64,000 nt of DNA, taken from NCBI GenBank assembly GCA_012317185.1, contig CP048838.1:2852001-2916000 (forward strand), given 5' to 3'. This document shows positions 55,935 to 64,000 of this stretch, one piece after another (the first letter of the stretch is position 1; each line of letters starts with the position of its first letter). The stretch is from [Clostridium] innocuum (GTDB lineage Bacteria > Bacillota_I > Bacilli_A > Erysipelotrichales > Erysipelotrichaceae). The position numbers and the translations under genes are program-made. Below the pieces are notes generated by a model. That model ran no database searches. It worked only from the letters and a program-made list of their open reading frames with translations, and had not been told where the DNA came from.

Positions 55935-57083
55935 TTAACGCATGATATAATCATTTCTGGCATAATAGCCGATTCCCGGTATCATGAGCTCATCCAGAGC
56001 ATCCCCGTTGTCCATCGCTTTTTGGATAGCCCGGGCATTTGCACTGAAGCTGATCACGTTTTCGACAATGCTGCGATTTACATGATCCTTTTTCAAATGC
56101 TCCATAACCGTTTCTTCAATATAGGAGAAGGATTGCAGCTGACTCTGATACAGCTCCCGCGTTTTCTGATCCTTCTGAATCAGAAACAGACGTGATCCGT
56201 ATTCCACCTTCGGATATGCATATTTACAATAGATTTCCGGAACGAAGGAAAAGATTTCATATGCCAGAGAATCATCCTTGCATAAACGAATCAGCTGTTC
56301 ACGCAGCTTTCTGTGCTCCTCCTTGCTTCCGCATTTCTCATACCATTTGATAGCCTTACGCGTATACTGACGGATGTTGTCCCCTGTGAAATCCGAGGGT
56401 TCATAGCTGCGTTCCTCCTGAATAAGCAGAAAGTTCTGCTTTTCCGTATGATAGCTTCCGATACAGTCCCAGTTTTGTGCATAGGGCAGAAGCAGTTCAC
56501 TCAGCTCACTGTCTTCCCTGCCGTTGATTCGTACCTCGCACAATACTTTGCTACGGGTTTTGGATGCAAACACCTTGATCCAGTATGCCTTTTTATTGCC
56601 AAGACGCAGCTGCAGCTTCTGCTTCAGCATTTCCCAGAAGTCCTGCTCTATCAGACCTTCCCGCTTTCCGATGCCGTGTATCTCATTCCTGTACACCTGA
56701 AAGTAATGACGAAGCTGGGTAAAGCCGAAAACAGTTTCCTCCGCCTTTCCCTGCAGAGCCCGCAGATACAGCTGCAGGGTATGCCGGTAAAAATCCTCAC
56801 ATGCCAATGTAACCGCCTCCTGCGCATTTGAACCGCTTGCTGCTACAGATTCCAGAATGGCATCATCCAGCCATTCATGGTGGAGCTGAAAAACGATCTG
56901 TGCCACATTATGCTCAACCGATATCACGTCTGCATATATATAGATATCCTGTGCTTCCAGCACAAAGGCATCATCAAGAATCTGTCCTTCCTCACACATA
57001 TGCTCCAGCTGTTCCAGCACTAGTGCATGAAAATCAATCGATTCCTCTGCTGTGTTTTTATGTTTTTTTCTTCGAAATACCAT
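55935..57083 (-). CDS. Protein of unknown function
   Basis: ATG 57083 (MVFRRKKHKN) has AAAGGAAG at 9 nt and is preferred over the ORF start 46 codons earlier; this gives 382 aa. The protein is soluble, mixed alpha/beta and has no signal or membrane segment. Conserved-looking parts are LHHEWLDDAILESVAASG, GFTQLRHYFQVYRNEIHG and a C-terminal GIGYYARNDYIMR. I recognise no family. It lies immediately upstream of the infC promoter, on the same strand but with its own start. Confidence 0.75.
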   Translation of the reverse strand: MVFRRKKHKNTAEESIDFHALVLEQLEHMCEEGQILDDAFVLEAQDIYIYADVISVEHNVAQIVFQLHHEWLDDAILESVAASGSNAQEAVTLACEDFYRHTLQLYLRALQGKAEETVFGFTQLRHYFQVYRNEIHGIGKREGLIEQDFWEMLKQKLQLRLGNKKAYWIKVFASKTRSKVLCEVRINGREDSELSELLLPYAQNWDCIGSYHTEKQNFLLIQEERSYEPSDFTGDNIRQYTRKAIKWYEKCGSKEEHRKLREQLIRLCKDDSLAYEIFSFVPEIYCKYAYPKVEYGSRLFLIQKDQKTRELYQSQLQSFSYIEETVMEHLKKDHVNRSIVENVISFSANARAIQKAMDNGDALDELMIPGIGYYARNDYIMR

Positions 57084-57452
57084 AGACACCATCTTCCTTT
57101 TATTGTCATTGTAGATTGTAAACATTATATAACAAATTTCAGTTTCTTTCCACCTTCCCTTATCGGATACCGTCAGTTTCACATAATTGTTTTTTCTATG
57201 TTTACCTTTCTGTTCTATCACCTAAAGGAAATAATCGTATCGTTAGATTCATCTGTATCTGTAGGAACCACTTACACAACTGCTGCCTATCCGGAAACCT
57301 GCAGTATTATAAAGAGTCTCGCTTGAAAAAGCTTTACTATATAAGGGCAGGCAAACACAGATCACCTGCATGGGACTTTCACCTGAAGCATAACATGATC
57401 TGCACATCCAATAAATTATTTTCATGAACAGGTGTATCAGCTATTTACATAA

Positions 57453-57479
57453 ACAGCAGTATAACCTTTGCATAGTTTA
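57453..57479 (+). promoter_or_regulatory. Possible sigma-K-type sporulation promoter
   Basis: AC (57453-57454), 16 bp, then CATAGTTTA (57471-57479), which fits AC-N16-CATAnnnTA. No sigma-A match is evident for the gene at 57497. The consensus is short, so chance agreement is possible. Confidence 0.4.
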
Positions 57480-57496
57480 TATCGGAGGTGAGTGAA

Positions 57497-57880
57497 ATGA
57501 CAGGTGCGTTAACAGTTGAGGCCATGGAAGCAAATGGCTCTCCCGTCAATGCGGCAGCTGTACGAGTGTATGGAAGAACAGAGGATACTTCCACATTTAT
57601 AATGTGCTGTTATACCGATGAAAATGGTTTAAGTGAACCGATTTTTCTTCCTGCCCCAAACAGCATACATTCCATGCAAAGCAATCCGCAGGTATGTCCC
57701 TACGCAGCGTATGATGTATATGTTACGAAGGATGATTACGATAAAGAAGTAATTAACGGTGTACAGATATTTCCTGACACGACTTCATCCTTGCGTGTAA
57801 TTATGCAATGCTGTAATGGCAGACCGCCAAAGACAAACACGATTGATATCGAACACCATAAATTATACGATTATGAATAA
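57497..57880 (+). CDS. Small protein resembling the N-terminal domain of spore cortex-lytic proteins
   Basis: ATG 57497 (GGAGGTGAG) gives 127 aa. The fold pattern is a carboxypeptidase-regulatory-like beta-sandwich: GALTVEAMEANGSPVNAAAV, CCYTDENGLSEPIFLPAP, YAAYDVYVTKDDYDKEVING and VQIFPDTTSSLR. The same order of motifs occurs in the N-terminal part of Clostridium SleC-type spore lytic proteins, but the catalytic part is absent here. No signal peptide. A spore-coat or cortex-associated role is an inference, supported by the upstream sigma-K-like site. Confidence 0.65.
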   Translation: MTGALTVEAMEANGSPVNAAAVRVYGRTEDTSTFIMCCYTDENGLSEPIFLPAPNSIHSMQSNPQVCPYAAYDVYVTKDDYDKEVINGVQIFPDTTSSLRVIMQCCNGRPPKTNTIDIEHHKLYDYE

Positions 57881-57894
57881 ACAAAAGGTAAAAA

Positions 57895-58105
57895 GATACC
57901 CTATCCCCCGAGGAATGGCGTAGGTTATCATACGATAGGATTTCTGTAGCACTGAGATACAGCCATAATGGATAACACGCCGGTAGCTGTGAGGGCTTCG
58001 CAATCCAGGGAATGAAAGCGAAGCTCAAAGCTATAGCGTGTAAGCGAAGGAAAATGGTTACAGGAAAGCTAGATTTTCAGTCTTCCCATAACCTCGGATA
58101 TATGC
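57895..58105 (+). ncRNA. Candidate structured non-coding RNA
   Basis: No gene fits here, but nested complementary segments are dense. CCTATC/GATAGG (57900-57939) forms a hairpin whose loop CCGAGG (57908-57913) pairs with CCTCGG at 58092-58097, a pseudoknot. CTGTA/TACAG is a small hairpin. A long arm pairs ACACGC (57975-57980) with GCGTGT (58036-58041), TAGCT with AGCTA, GAG with CTC and GCTTCGC with GCGAAGC. The strand is assumed from the gene upstream. I cannot name the family; large Bacillota ncRNAs such as raiA-type should be compared. Confidence 0.55.
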
Positions 58106-58143
58106 AGGGTTCCTTGATTCAGGGCATCCTGTTATCCGTGCTT

Positions 58144-58215
58144 TCAGCATTCGAGCATCCTAGCCCGTAACGTTTTGGGCATTGTTTCATCCAAAATGTA
58201 AGAGGGATGTGCTGA
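58144..58215. other. Second long hairpin next to the candidate RNA
   Basis: TCAGCA (58144-58149) and CATCC (58156-58160) pair with GGATG (58205-58209) and TGCTGA (58210-58215). An inner GCCC/GGGC pair followed by ATTGTTT could act as a plus-strand terminator. It may be the 3' end of the RNA above. Confidence 0.45.
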
Positions 58216-58264
58216 ATCCGGAAAACAACAAAACTGATTTCATAAATTATTAAATAATATACAA

Positions 58265-58299
58265 TAAAGGCTTTCCTCGAAATTGAAGAAAGCCTTTCA
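58265..58299 (-). terminator. Terminator of the tRNA-Lys gene
   Basis: GAAAGGCTTTC pairs with GAAAGCCTTT about 10 nt past the tRNA 3' end; the following sequence is T-rich. Confidence 0.6.
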
Positions 58300-58308
58300 A
58301 ATTTACAA

Positions 58309-58384
58309 TGGTGACCCCTCAGGGAATCGAACCCTGGACCCACTGATTAAGAGTCAGTTGCTCTGCCAGCTGAGCTAAGGAGTC
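58309..58384 (-). tRNA. tRNA-Lys (anticodon CTT)
   Basis: This 76-nt cloverleaf has acceptor GACTCCT/AGGGGTC, a D-arm with AGCTCAGCTGGCAGAGC, the anticodon stem CTGA/TCAG around loop CTCTTAA, and the T-arm GGGTTCGATTCCC. CCA is encoded. It is a single tRNA, not part of a cluster. Confidence 0.96.
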
Positions 58385-58563
58385 ATTTGTAACTTGCTCA
58401 ATTATAATACCAAATGATTTGAATAATTGCAATACCTAAATTGCAGAAAAATTCATTTTTTTCATTCTTTTTTTAGAAAAGAGCGAAATTCATAGAAAAA
58501 TATATCAAAATTCCTCATTTTATCCTGTAAATTCCTTTATAGCATTGCAATTAAGAACTTTTA

Positions 58564-58920
58564 TCATCCCACCTGCTCCGCAGATCTAATATATTTTAAT
58601 GACATTTCTATGAATTCCCGCAATGTCGGCTGTCTGTAATGCAGGGTATGCAGTACCTTCTGCAGCATGACACGATCTCCGGATAATAGGGTTGCCAGAA
58701 GTACATGCTCCAGTTCTTCCTCCACATGCGCCACAGTCGTTTTATGCTTGTTCGCAACCACCACATATATGCATTCTATGATACTGCCAAGCAGGTCCGG
58801 TTGTTCATAGACGCTCATAATTGCCGTATGTAAAAAGCTGTAGCCTGCAGTGTAATCGGGAACTCCCATACGATCCAGCAATTCGGATACTCTTGTATTC
58901 AGATTCACTATCCCATTCAT
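58564..58920 (-). CDS. Stand-alone Spo0A C-terminal-like (sporulation initiation factor) domain protein
   Basis: ATG 58920 with GGGAGGG upstream gives 118 aa. The pattern VSELLDRMGVPDYTAGYSFL, then IMSVYEQPDLLGSIIECIY, VAHVEEELEH and TLREFIEMSLKYI follows the DNA-binding domain of Spo0A (LLHELGVPANLKGYQYLRCA, MDLLGKVTKTLY, NSEFIAMLSDKI) motif by motif. The recognition-helix residues are not conserved (HKTTVAHVEEELEH for TPSRVERGIRHA). There is no receiver domain. It could bind other DNA or interfere with Spo0A; this is an inference. Confidence 0.75.
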   Translation of the reverse strand: MNGIVNLNTRVSELLDRMGVPDYTAGYSFLHTAIMSVYEQPDLLGSIIECIYVVVANKHKTTVAHVEEELEHVLLATLLSGDRVMLQKVLHTLHYRQPTLREFIEMSLKYIRSAEQVG

Positions 58921-59109
58921 GTTTACATCCCTCCCAAAATCTATAGTGTACATACGGTCCAGCTTTGGCAGAGTCTATATATGTCGAATTTCATAAAATA
59001 CCTGCATGCCGCCCTTCCTGTGTTGCCGCATATCCTACCTTTCTGATGAGGGTATGGAAATCTCTGCCTCTTAATCCATTATTCGACAGACAACGACACT
59101 GTGTGTGAT

Positions 59110-59206
59110 GTCTGTGTGATTATAATGATACCGTTGCCGCCCTGATATAGAAAGATACCTAGGCAGTATTTTGCGGCATGGTCACCCTGCGGTGACTTTT
59201 TTTATT
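59110..59206 (+). ncRNA. Possible small RNA ending in a strong terminator
   Basis: A TATAAT at about 59120 is followed about 60 nt later by GTCACC-CTGC-GGTGAC and seven T's (59184-59206), with no coding frame between. No gene on the plus strand needs this terminator. The -35 is weak. From 59207 to 59516 I see nothing else. Confidence 0.35.
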
Positions 59207-59516
59207 ATGTATACGTTATACCATCACGATATCTTATCCATGCCCCTTTGTATACATTCATACAGCTATAAAAAAGCGCTGCCATCTGAACAGACTTCCC
59301 TTACGACCAGCACCGTACGCAGGCATGGACAGATGCCTCTTTCAAAGCAGTTCACATCCTGCCACAGCCAGCATTCAGGGCAGTCTTTCATCCATATACC
59401 GATACCTTGCAGCGCCTCCATTTATCAATACACGGATTACTGACAATCTGCTATCATCCGGAGGTATCGCAGGAAAAGGGATGCTGCAATCAACATCCCC
59501 TGCCTAATACATCGAA

Positions 59517-60407
59517 CTAATATCCACTTGGTCGTGTCGGTTCATCATCAATTGCACGATCATTTGTCCATCCGGTACCATCATTAATCAAATACGGATG
59601 CTCAGCTCCTTTTATAATACGTGTGATGATACCCTCTTTTACAGCCAGAAGTCTTCTGGGATACCAGTTTCCACCATTTGCCTGTGTCCACAAGCCGGTA
59701 TAGGTTACCGGAGTTCCAACCTTATACTTCGGATTCTTTGACGGATTCGGTTTTGGATCCGGCTTCGGCTGATCGGGTGCCTTGCCATAGCCGTTCAATC
59801 CTTTTTCCTTCATAATGGCCGGATAATCCTTATATGCATAGTCCAGATCCATTCTGCCATTATAGCCATGAATGGAGCCGTCACTGGTAAACTGCCACAT
59901 TCCGTACGGCTTGCGGTAGGTATTTACACTGGCCCATTGTGCCACCCATTTATCAAAGCGATCCAGGCGGGATGAATTGATATGGTTTGTAAGCCAGTCC
60001 AGGTTTGCATAGATACCGGCATAAAAGCCGGCTTTTTCCAATTCCCGACAGGTATAATAGCAGGTTTCCACATTCATGGCATCACTGACTCCGTTACGCC
60101 GTTTCCAACCGTCCGCATCCTCCATATCTATATAGCATGGATAGCTCGGTTTGCAGGTTTTACACAATCTGATGAAGCCGGAAGCCTCCTCCCTCATCTG
60201 TGCATCATTGGCAACATAGGAATAATGATAGAGTCCATAGGGCATTTTGACACGCTCACATTCCCGTACATTCCTTCGAAACTGCTTATCTTCTTCAAAA
60301 TGTCCCCAGCTGGAACGGATGATGGCAAATTCTATCCCGCCCTTTTTTATCGCATCCCAATCCAGTATGCCATTATGCTCGGATACGTCAATTCCAAGTC
60401 TTCGCAT
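59517..60407 (-). CDS. GH25 lysozyme with C-terminal SH3-like domain
   Basis: ATG 60407 has AAAGGAGGTG and gives 296 aa. The GH25 barrel begins GIDVSEHNGILDWDAIKK, and the catalytic acids are in PCYIDMEDAD (DxE). A proline/lysine linker (PDQPKPDPKPNPSKNPK) leads to a wall-binding SH3-like domain (VGTPVTYTGLW, NWYPRRLLAVKEG). It cuts the MurNAc-GlcNAc bond of peptidoglycan. No signal peptide is seen, so release may need a holin or lysis. A phage origin is possible, but no other phage genes lie nearby. Confidence 0.9.
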   Translation of the reverse strand: MRRLGIDVSEHNGILDWDAIKKGGIEFAIIRSSWGHFEEDKQFRRNVRECERVKMPYGLYHYSYVANDAQMREEASGFIRLCKTCKPSYPCYIDMEDADGWKRRNGVSDAMNVETCYYTCRELEKAGFYAGIYANLDWLTNHINSSRLDRFDKWVAQWASVNTYRKPYGMWQFTSDGSIHGYNGRMDLDYAYKDYPAIMKEKGLNGYGKAPDQPKPDPKPNPSKNPKYKVGTPVTYTGLWTQANGGNWYPRRLLAVKEGIITRIIKGAEHPYLINDGTGWTNDRAIDDEPTRPSGY

Positions 60408-60481
60408 ACACACACCTCCTTTCTCTTTCATACTACGCATTTTAAAAGCACCTGTACAGGCGTTCGCCAAAAGAAAAGATG

Positions 60482-62413
60482 TCACCCGGACATCTCCTTC
60501 TGTTTCTGTATCAGCAACTTGTAAACCTGCTCCTGCGGAAGTGGCGCTGCGTAGTAATATCCCTGAATATAGCGGCAGGCACAGTCTCTCACAAAGGCAG
60601 CCTGTTCCTCATTTTCAACACCCTCCACCAGCAAAAGCTGATGCACCTCATGAAAAGCCTCACACATTTTGCGCAGAACGACAGCACCTTCAGTAGACAC
60701 CATCGCTTTCCAAAGCAAACTCTTATCAATTTTGATCGTTTGTATCGGCAGGCTGAGTACATTGGATATATTGGAATACCCTGTTCCAAAATCATCCAAA
60801 AGAAATTCAATTCCCTGCTTACGCATACGCTGAATAAAAGCAATGATCATATGGTAATCCCTGCTTAGCATACTCTCCGTGATCTCAATCTGCAGCATAT
60901 GTGCCGGTATTTTATATTCCTCTATAATCTTCAGAATGTTATTTCCGAGATCCTGCTGTAAAAACATGACGGCAGAGAAATTAACACTGATGCTTTTCAG
61001 GGTTGTAGCGGTATGCTGCAGCTGCTGCAGAAATAAACAGGTCTTTCGCAGCACCTGATATGTGATTTCTGTAATCAATCCGTTTTCCTCAGCAAGTGGT
61101 ATAAACTCATCCGGACCAAGCTGCCCCAAATTATGCGGCGGCAGACGAAGCAGTGCCTCCGCCTTTGTATATGCCTGTTCCTTTACATCGTAAATCGGCT
61201 GGTAAACCACGATAAAGCTGTCCTCCCGGATACATTGTCGTAAAAGCTCAAGCACCCGCTCATTCCGATGGAGTCGTTCGATCATATCTGCAGTGCAGAC
61301 GCAGGTTCTGTTTTCTTCTGAACGCTTGGCCAGCATGACGGCATATTCCAGACCCTTAATGATTTCATCCTTATCGCGGTTATGCGCCTCGACATGCAGA
61401 ATGCCTATACCATACTGTATCCGAAAATCAAAATTCTCAACAGACCATGACTGCTGCATACGCGCAATCAGCTGCGTATGGCACTGCCTGCATGTTTCTG
61501 CATCCTTACAGACAATCGCGAATTCATCACCGCTGAAGCGAAAAATGCGTACCGCCGGCAGCTCCTTTTCAAGGAAGGCACAGATTCTCGTCAACAAAAC
61601 ATCCCCGGCCTTCTGAGAAAAGTGATCATTGATAAAGCGAAAGCCCTTCAGCGACAGCACCATCATGGAATATGGATCTGTATCCTTCATGCGGATTTCC
61701 AAAAGACGGTTGAATTCCTGACGGTTTAAAATACCGGTCAGCGGATCTGTAAACAGCTGCTTGTTCTGCAAATACAGATATATAATCAGCAGCGCACTTG
61801 TTGCGGCCGTTCCGGTAAGGATATAATTTGGATACAGAAGCTGAAACAGGATGACGGCTGCAGAAAGCACTGGGAAGAAATTCAGAATGATAAAAACAGC
61901 GGTGTCCAGATTGCGGCGCTTGGAAATCGTAAAGAATACAGAAAATAATACATAGATATAAAAGACGATGTAGGTCAGAGATACCCAGGATCCCCGCACA
62001 TAGCCAGCTATCGGATCCAGCGTAAACAGCAGATGCGTCAGCGGATTGCTCAGCAGACACAGCAGATAGAACAGAGCCGGTATCCCTGCAAACAGAATAT
62101 GCTTTTTGAGCTTATCCGCGTCCTGTTCAAACACAGTAGTCAGTGTATAAATAAAATATACAACCCCCATAAGCGGAGTGGACATATAATTCAGATGCAG
62201 CAGCACCTGATTGAGGAGATACGTTGAAGCGGAAAGCTGTGTCAGCAGCAGCGTTGACAGGATATTTGTCAGAATGGAGAGATAGGTTATCAAAAGACAG
62301 GCGCGAAAGGCCTGGTTTTTTCGCGAGGGAAGCAGATTCCCCTTCCATGAATATACCATAATGATGTTGAGCATGATGACAGATACACACTCTGCCGAGA
62401 TATCCCATTCCAT
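60482..62413 (-). CDS. Membrane GGDEF-EAL protein, probable c-di-GMP phosphodiesterase
   Basis: This 643-aa protein has about seven membrane helices (10-215), a 7TM-type sensor. The GGDEF domain (about 220-375) reads RFSGDEFAIV, and the usual metal-binding DxDxF segment is SLKGFRFINDHF, lacking the first aspartate. The EAL domain (about 390-640) has KAEALLRL, SVNFSA, EITESML, DDFGTGYSNIS, KIDKSL and VEGVEN complete. So it most likely degrades c-di-GMP, the GGDEF part being regulatory. It counters the cyclase at 49328-50650. Confidence 0.92.
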   Translation of the reverse strand: MEWDISAECVSVIMLNIIMVYSWKGNLLPSRKNQAFRACLLITYLSILTNILSTLLLTQLSASTYLLNQVLLHLNYMSTPLMGVVYFIYTLTTVFEQDADKLKKHILFAGIPALFYLLCLLSNPLTHLLFTLDPIAGYVRGSWVSLTYIVFYIYVLFSVFFTISKRRNLDTAVFIILNFFPVLSAAVILFQLLYPNYILTGTAATSALLIIYLYLQNKQLFTDPLTGILNRQEFNRLLEIRMKDTDPYSMMVLSLKGFRFINDHFSQKAGDVLLTRICAFLEKELPAVRIFRFSGDEFAIVCKDAETCRQCHTQLIARMQQSWSVENFDFRIQYGIGILHVEAHNRDKDEIIKGLEYAVMLAKRSEENRTCVCTADMIERLHRNERVLELLRQCIREDSFIVVYQPIYDVKEQAYTKAEALLRLPPHNLGQLGPDEFIPLAEENGLITEITYQVLRKTCLFLQQLQHTATTLKSISVNFSAVMFLQQDLGNNILKIIEEYKIPAHMLQIEITESMLSRDYHMIIAFIQRMRKQGIEFLLDDFGTGYSNISNVLSLPIQTIKIDKSLLWKAMVSTEGAVVLRKMCEAFHEVHQLLLVEGVENEEQAAFVRDCACRYIQGYYYAAPLPQEQVYKLLIQKQKEMSG

Positions 62414-62574
62414 AAATTATCACCTATGTAGATATTGTATCACATAACCATCACAAAGGGCTATGCAGGATGGACATCAAATGTGAAAAAGATGAAAAAA
62501 AGGCATTGATCGGCAGCTATAGATGTCGTTCCTCATTCTTTTCTTAACATCATCACTGTAAAGAGCGTGGTTTT

Positions 62575-63078
62575 CTATTTTCCGTCGTCAAGCTCCAGCT
62601 GCAGGATGTAGTCATCCATAATAAAGCCTTGCCCGATATCCGTCTGCACAGAATCGATATCCTTGAAGCCCTTCGCACGGTATACATCCAGACTGTGCTG
62701 ATTGAATTTGTTGCAGGTCAGATAAATGGCTTTTTTATCCTGCTCCCTCGCAAAGGAAATTGCCCGCTTCAGCAGGATACTGGACAGCCCCTTTCCTCTG
62801 GCCTTCTTATGCAGATACAGCTTGCTCAGAAACAGACGATCCTTTTCCGGCTTCACACCGCAGAATCCGATCATAGCACCCTCCTCATAAGCCAGAAAAT
62901 AGGTGTAGTTCTCCTCCTCGATTGCTTTTTTCAATGCCGGATAGCTCTGGAATTTCTCAACCATATAATCAATCTGTTCCTTTGAAATGATGGCTGTAAA
63001 ATACTCATGCCAGATTTCTGTGGCAAGTGCTGCCAATGCACGGATATCCGCATCGCAGCTGCAGATACGCAGTTCCAT
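62575..63078 (-). CDS. GNAT-family N-acetyltransferase
   Basis: ATG 63078 with GGGAGG 7 nt upstream gives 167 aa. The acetyl-CoA loop is RGKGLSSILLKRAI (R/Q-x-x-G-x-G/A), preceded by LFLSKLYLHKKA and followed by LTCNKFNQHSLDVYRAKGF. It transfers acetyl to an amine, protein or antibiotic; the substrate is unknown. Confidence 0.9.
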   Translation of the reverse strand: MELRICSCDADIRALAALATEIWHEYFTAIISKEQIDYMVEKFQSYPALKKAIEEENYTYFLAYEEGAMIGFCGVKPEKDRLFLSKLYLHKKARGKGLSSILLKRAISFAREQDKKAIYLTCNKFNQHSLDVYRAKGFKDIDSVQTDIGQGFIMDDYILQLELDDGK

Positions 63079-63368
63079 ATACATTCCTCCCTTGTTTTTT
63101 ACCATTATAGAGCAAGGCTTACGGTTTGTAAATGTATTTTCGATATGCCAATACGACACTCAGGCAGCCGTCGTTCCCTTTTCAATGCGCTTTTTCCAAG
63201 GGAAAGCAGAACCCTTTGCCCTGATCATCATCCATATACAAAGAGTTGTGCATTATACAAAGCATAACAGGGCTCTTGATTTTTATGTTCTGGTTTTCCT
63301 TACGGTATCACGGCTTTATGATTTCTTTAGGATATATCAGTAAATAGATAGGATGCTTTTATGCATAG

Positions 63369-63400
63369 ACAGCACCTGAAGCGTCTGCTGTACTTTTTTT
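63369..63400 (+). terminator. Plus-strand intrinsic terminator of an unidentified transcript
   Basis: ACAGCA and TGCTGT enclose an 11-nt loop and are followed by ACTTTTTTT. No plus-strand gene precedes it within the window. Confidence 0.5.
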
Positions 63401-63578
63401 CCTGCAGCTTACGCTAACTGTCAGTCAAAGCCTCTCTGTAACAGACGTTTCACTTTATTTTACCGTACCTGGAAACTGCATGGATAAAAAACGCCCTTTA
63501 CATTCTTGGAATGCATTATGCAAAGAAACAACACAGCGGTGAGGTATGGTTCTTTCTTACTTTAGGGTGTTTGCAAAA

Positions 63579-63625
63579 GGGAGACTTCCATACTATTGAT
63601 AACTACAATCGTATGGAAGTCCCCC
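63579..63625 (-). terminator. Long hairpin downstream of the glycosylase gene
   Basis: GGGAGACTTCCATAC and GTATGGAAGTCCCCC pair over 15 positions with one mismatch. On the minus strand it is followed by CCCTTTTG, which makes it a moderate terminator for the gene ending at 63761. Confidence 0.55.
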
Positions 63626-63760
63626 TATGTTAAATTAACCCACAATCGAGAAAAAATCTGAGATATCATTTGCGTTGTTTTGCAGCATACTTCTCCTGCA
63701 TGCGTGGTTGATGTACAGAATCTTCCATATGCACGAGCTCTTTGATGCTTGCCTGTCTCC

Positions 63761-64000
63761 TCACATATCACCCTCATGTTCCATCAGAGCCTGCTTCCAC
63801 TGCGCAAACAGAACCTCCTCACGGATACTGCGATTTGCATTGCTCGTACTCGGCAGATAGCTGCAGGGCAAAGCGATATCCGGAAAATGCTTCTGATACA
63901 GTTCATAGGCTTTTCTGCCGTTGCAGATCACCCTGTGCAGGGTTGGGTACACCGCTGTCAGGTGTGCGATATCATTTACCCTTTCCTTGCGGATTGCACT
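63761..64000 (-). CDS. DNA-deoxyinosine glycosylase, C-terminal fragment
   Basis: The frame enters from beyond 64000, and 79 residues of the 3' end are visible. VNDIAHLTAVYPTLHRVICN, NGRKAYELYQKHF and CSYLPSTSNANRSIREE match the end of the hypoxanthine/uracil-DNA glycosylase branch annotated as DNA-deoxyinosine glycosylase (LPSTSPAN-type loop). It would remove deaminated adenine from DNA. The start lies outside the window. Confidence 0.8.
   Translation of the reverse strand, partial: SAIRKERVNDIAHLTAVYPTLHRVICNGRKAYELYQKHFPDIALPCSYLPSTSNANRSIREEVLFAQWKQALMEHEGDM

Larger units (their letters stand above)
63079..63760. other. Intergenic region with two hairpins
   Basis: No supported gene. Two hairpins are listed separately (63369-63400 and 63579-63625). 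The other sequence shows no repeats or ribosome sites that would support a coding frame. Confidence 0.5.

Noticed and set aside
59517..60407. Prophage inferred from the GH25 lysozyme
   Set aside because: No holin, tail, capsid, integrase or attachment site is visible in the surroundings.
1..64000. CRISPR array or replication origin
   Set aside because: No regularly spaced repeats and no DnaA-box cluster were seen anywhere in the window.

Overview
The window comes from a low-GC, spore-forming Bacillota. Spo0A, a SleC-like spore protein, the HrcA/CIRCE heat-shock operon, glycyl-radical enzymes and a superoxide reductase point to an anaerobic gut Erysipelotrichia, probably of the [Clostridium] innocuum type. 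The species is an inference.

Region 1 (1-26.5 kb) is a capsule/exopolysaccharide locus read on the minus strand. Its right end is the conserved assembly and control module: a promoter, a hairpin-bearing leader and an intrinsic terminator, then a WbaP-like priming sugar transferase, a LoaP-type NusG antiterminator, CpsC (Wzz), CpsB phosphatase, CpsD tyrosine kinase, a resolvase-like protein without the usual active-site motif, and an LCP ligase. Further left is a strongly AT-rich variable part: two GT4 transferases, Wzy, a GT2 transferase, CDP-glucose synthesis (RfbF, RfbG), an SDR and an RfbC-like epimerase, an F420-hydrogenase-beta-like protein, an aldo/keto reductase and Wzx. It is heavily scarred. 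An O-acetyltransferase, a pyruvyl transferase and a serine-acetyltransferase-like gene are broken, FrhB-like and rhamnosyltransferase-like fragments lie at 17.5-18.6 kb, and three dead insertion sequences (two IS4-like, one IS110) sit in or beside the locus. A 69-bp element in the leader (26357-26425) recurs at 658-726, past the far end of the locus.

Region 2 (26.6-40.6 kb) is core genome: hrcA-grpE-dnaK-(polysaccharide deacetylase)-dnaJ under two CIRCE operators, pgeF, spo0A, a MerR and a tandem-HTH GntR regulator, a CDF metal exporter, a YlbJ-like membrane protein and a 3-hydroxyisobutyrate-dehydrogenase-like enzyme.

Region 3 (40.8-53.9 kb) starts with an IS4-like element of 1890 bp that has intact 34-bp ends and a 7-bp target duplication but a frameshifted transposase. 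Sugar and anaerobic metabolism genes follow: an FSA-type transaldolase, a glycyl-radical enzyme with its activase, a DeoR regulator, desulfoferrodoxin, an RluA pseudouridine synthase, a PAS-GGDEF cyclase, a GatZ-like aldolase subunit and a patatin.

Region 4 (54-64 kb) holds infC-rpmI-rplT-marR (ATT start for infC, attenuator upstream), an unassigned 382-aa protein, a SleC-like small protein, a structured intergenic region that looks like a non-coding RNA, tRNA-Lys(CTT), a free-standing Spo0A C-terminal-like domain, a GH25 lysozyme, a GGDEF-EAL protein, a GNAT acetyltransferase and the 3' end of a deoxyinosine glycosylase gene. The most notable items are the predicted LoaP antitermination leader and its distant second copy, the degenerate resolvase in the capsule operon, and the structured RNA at about 57.9-58.2 kb.
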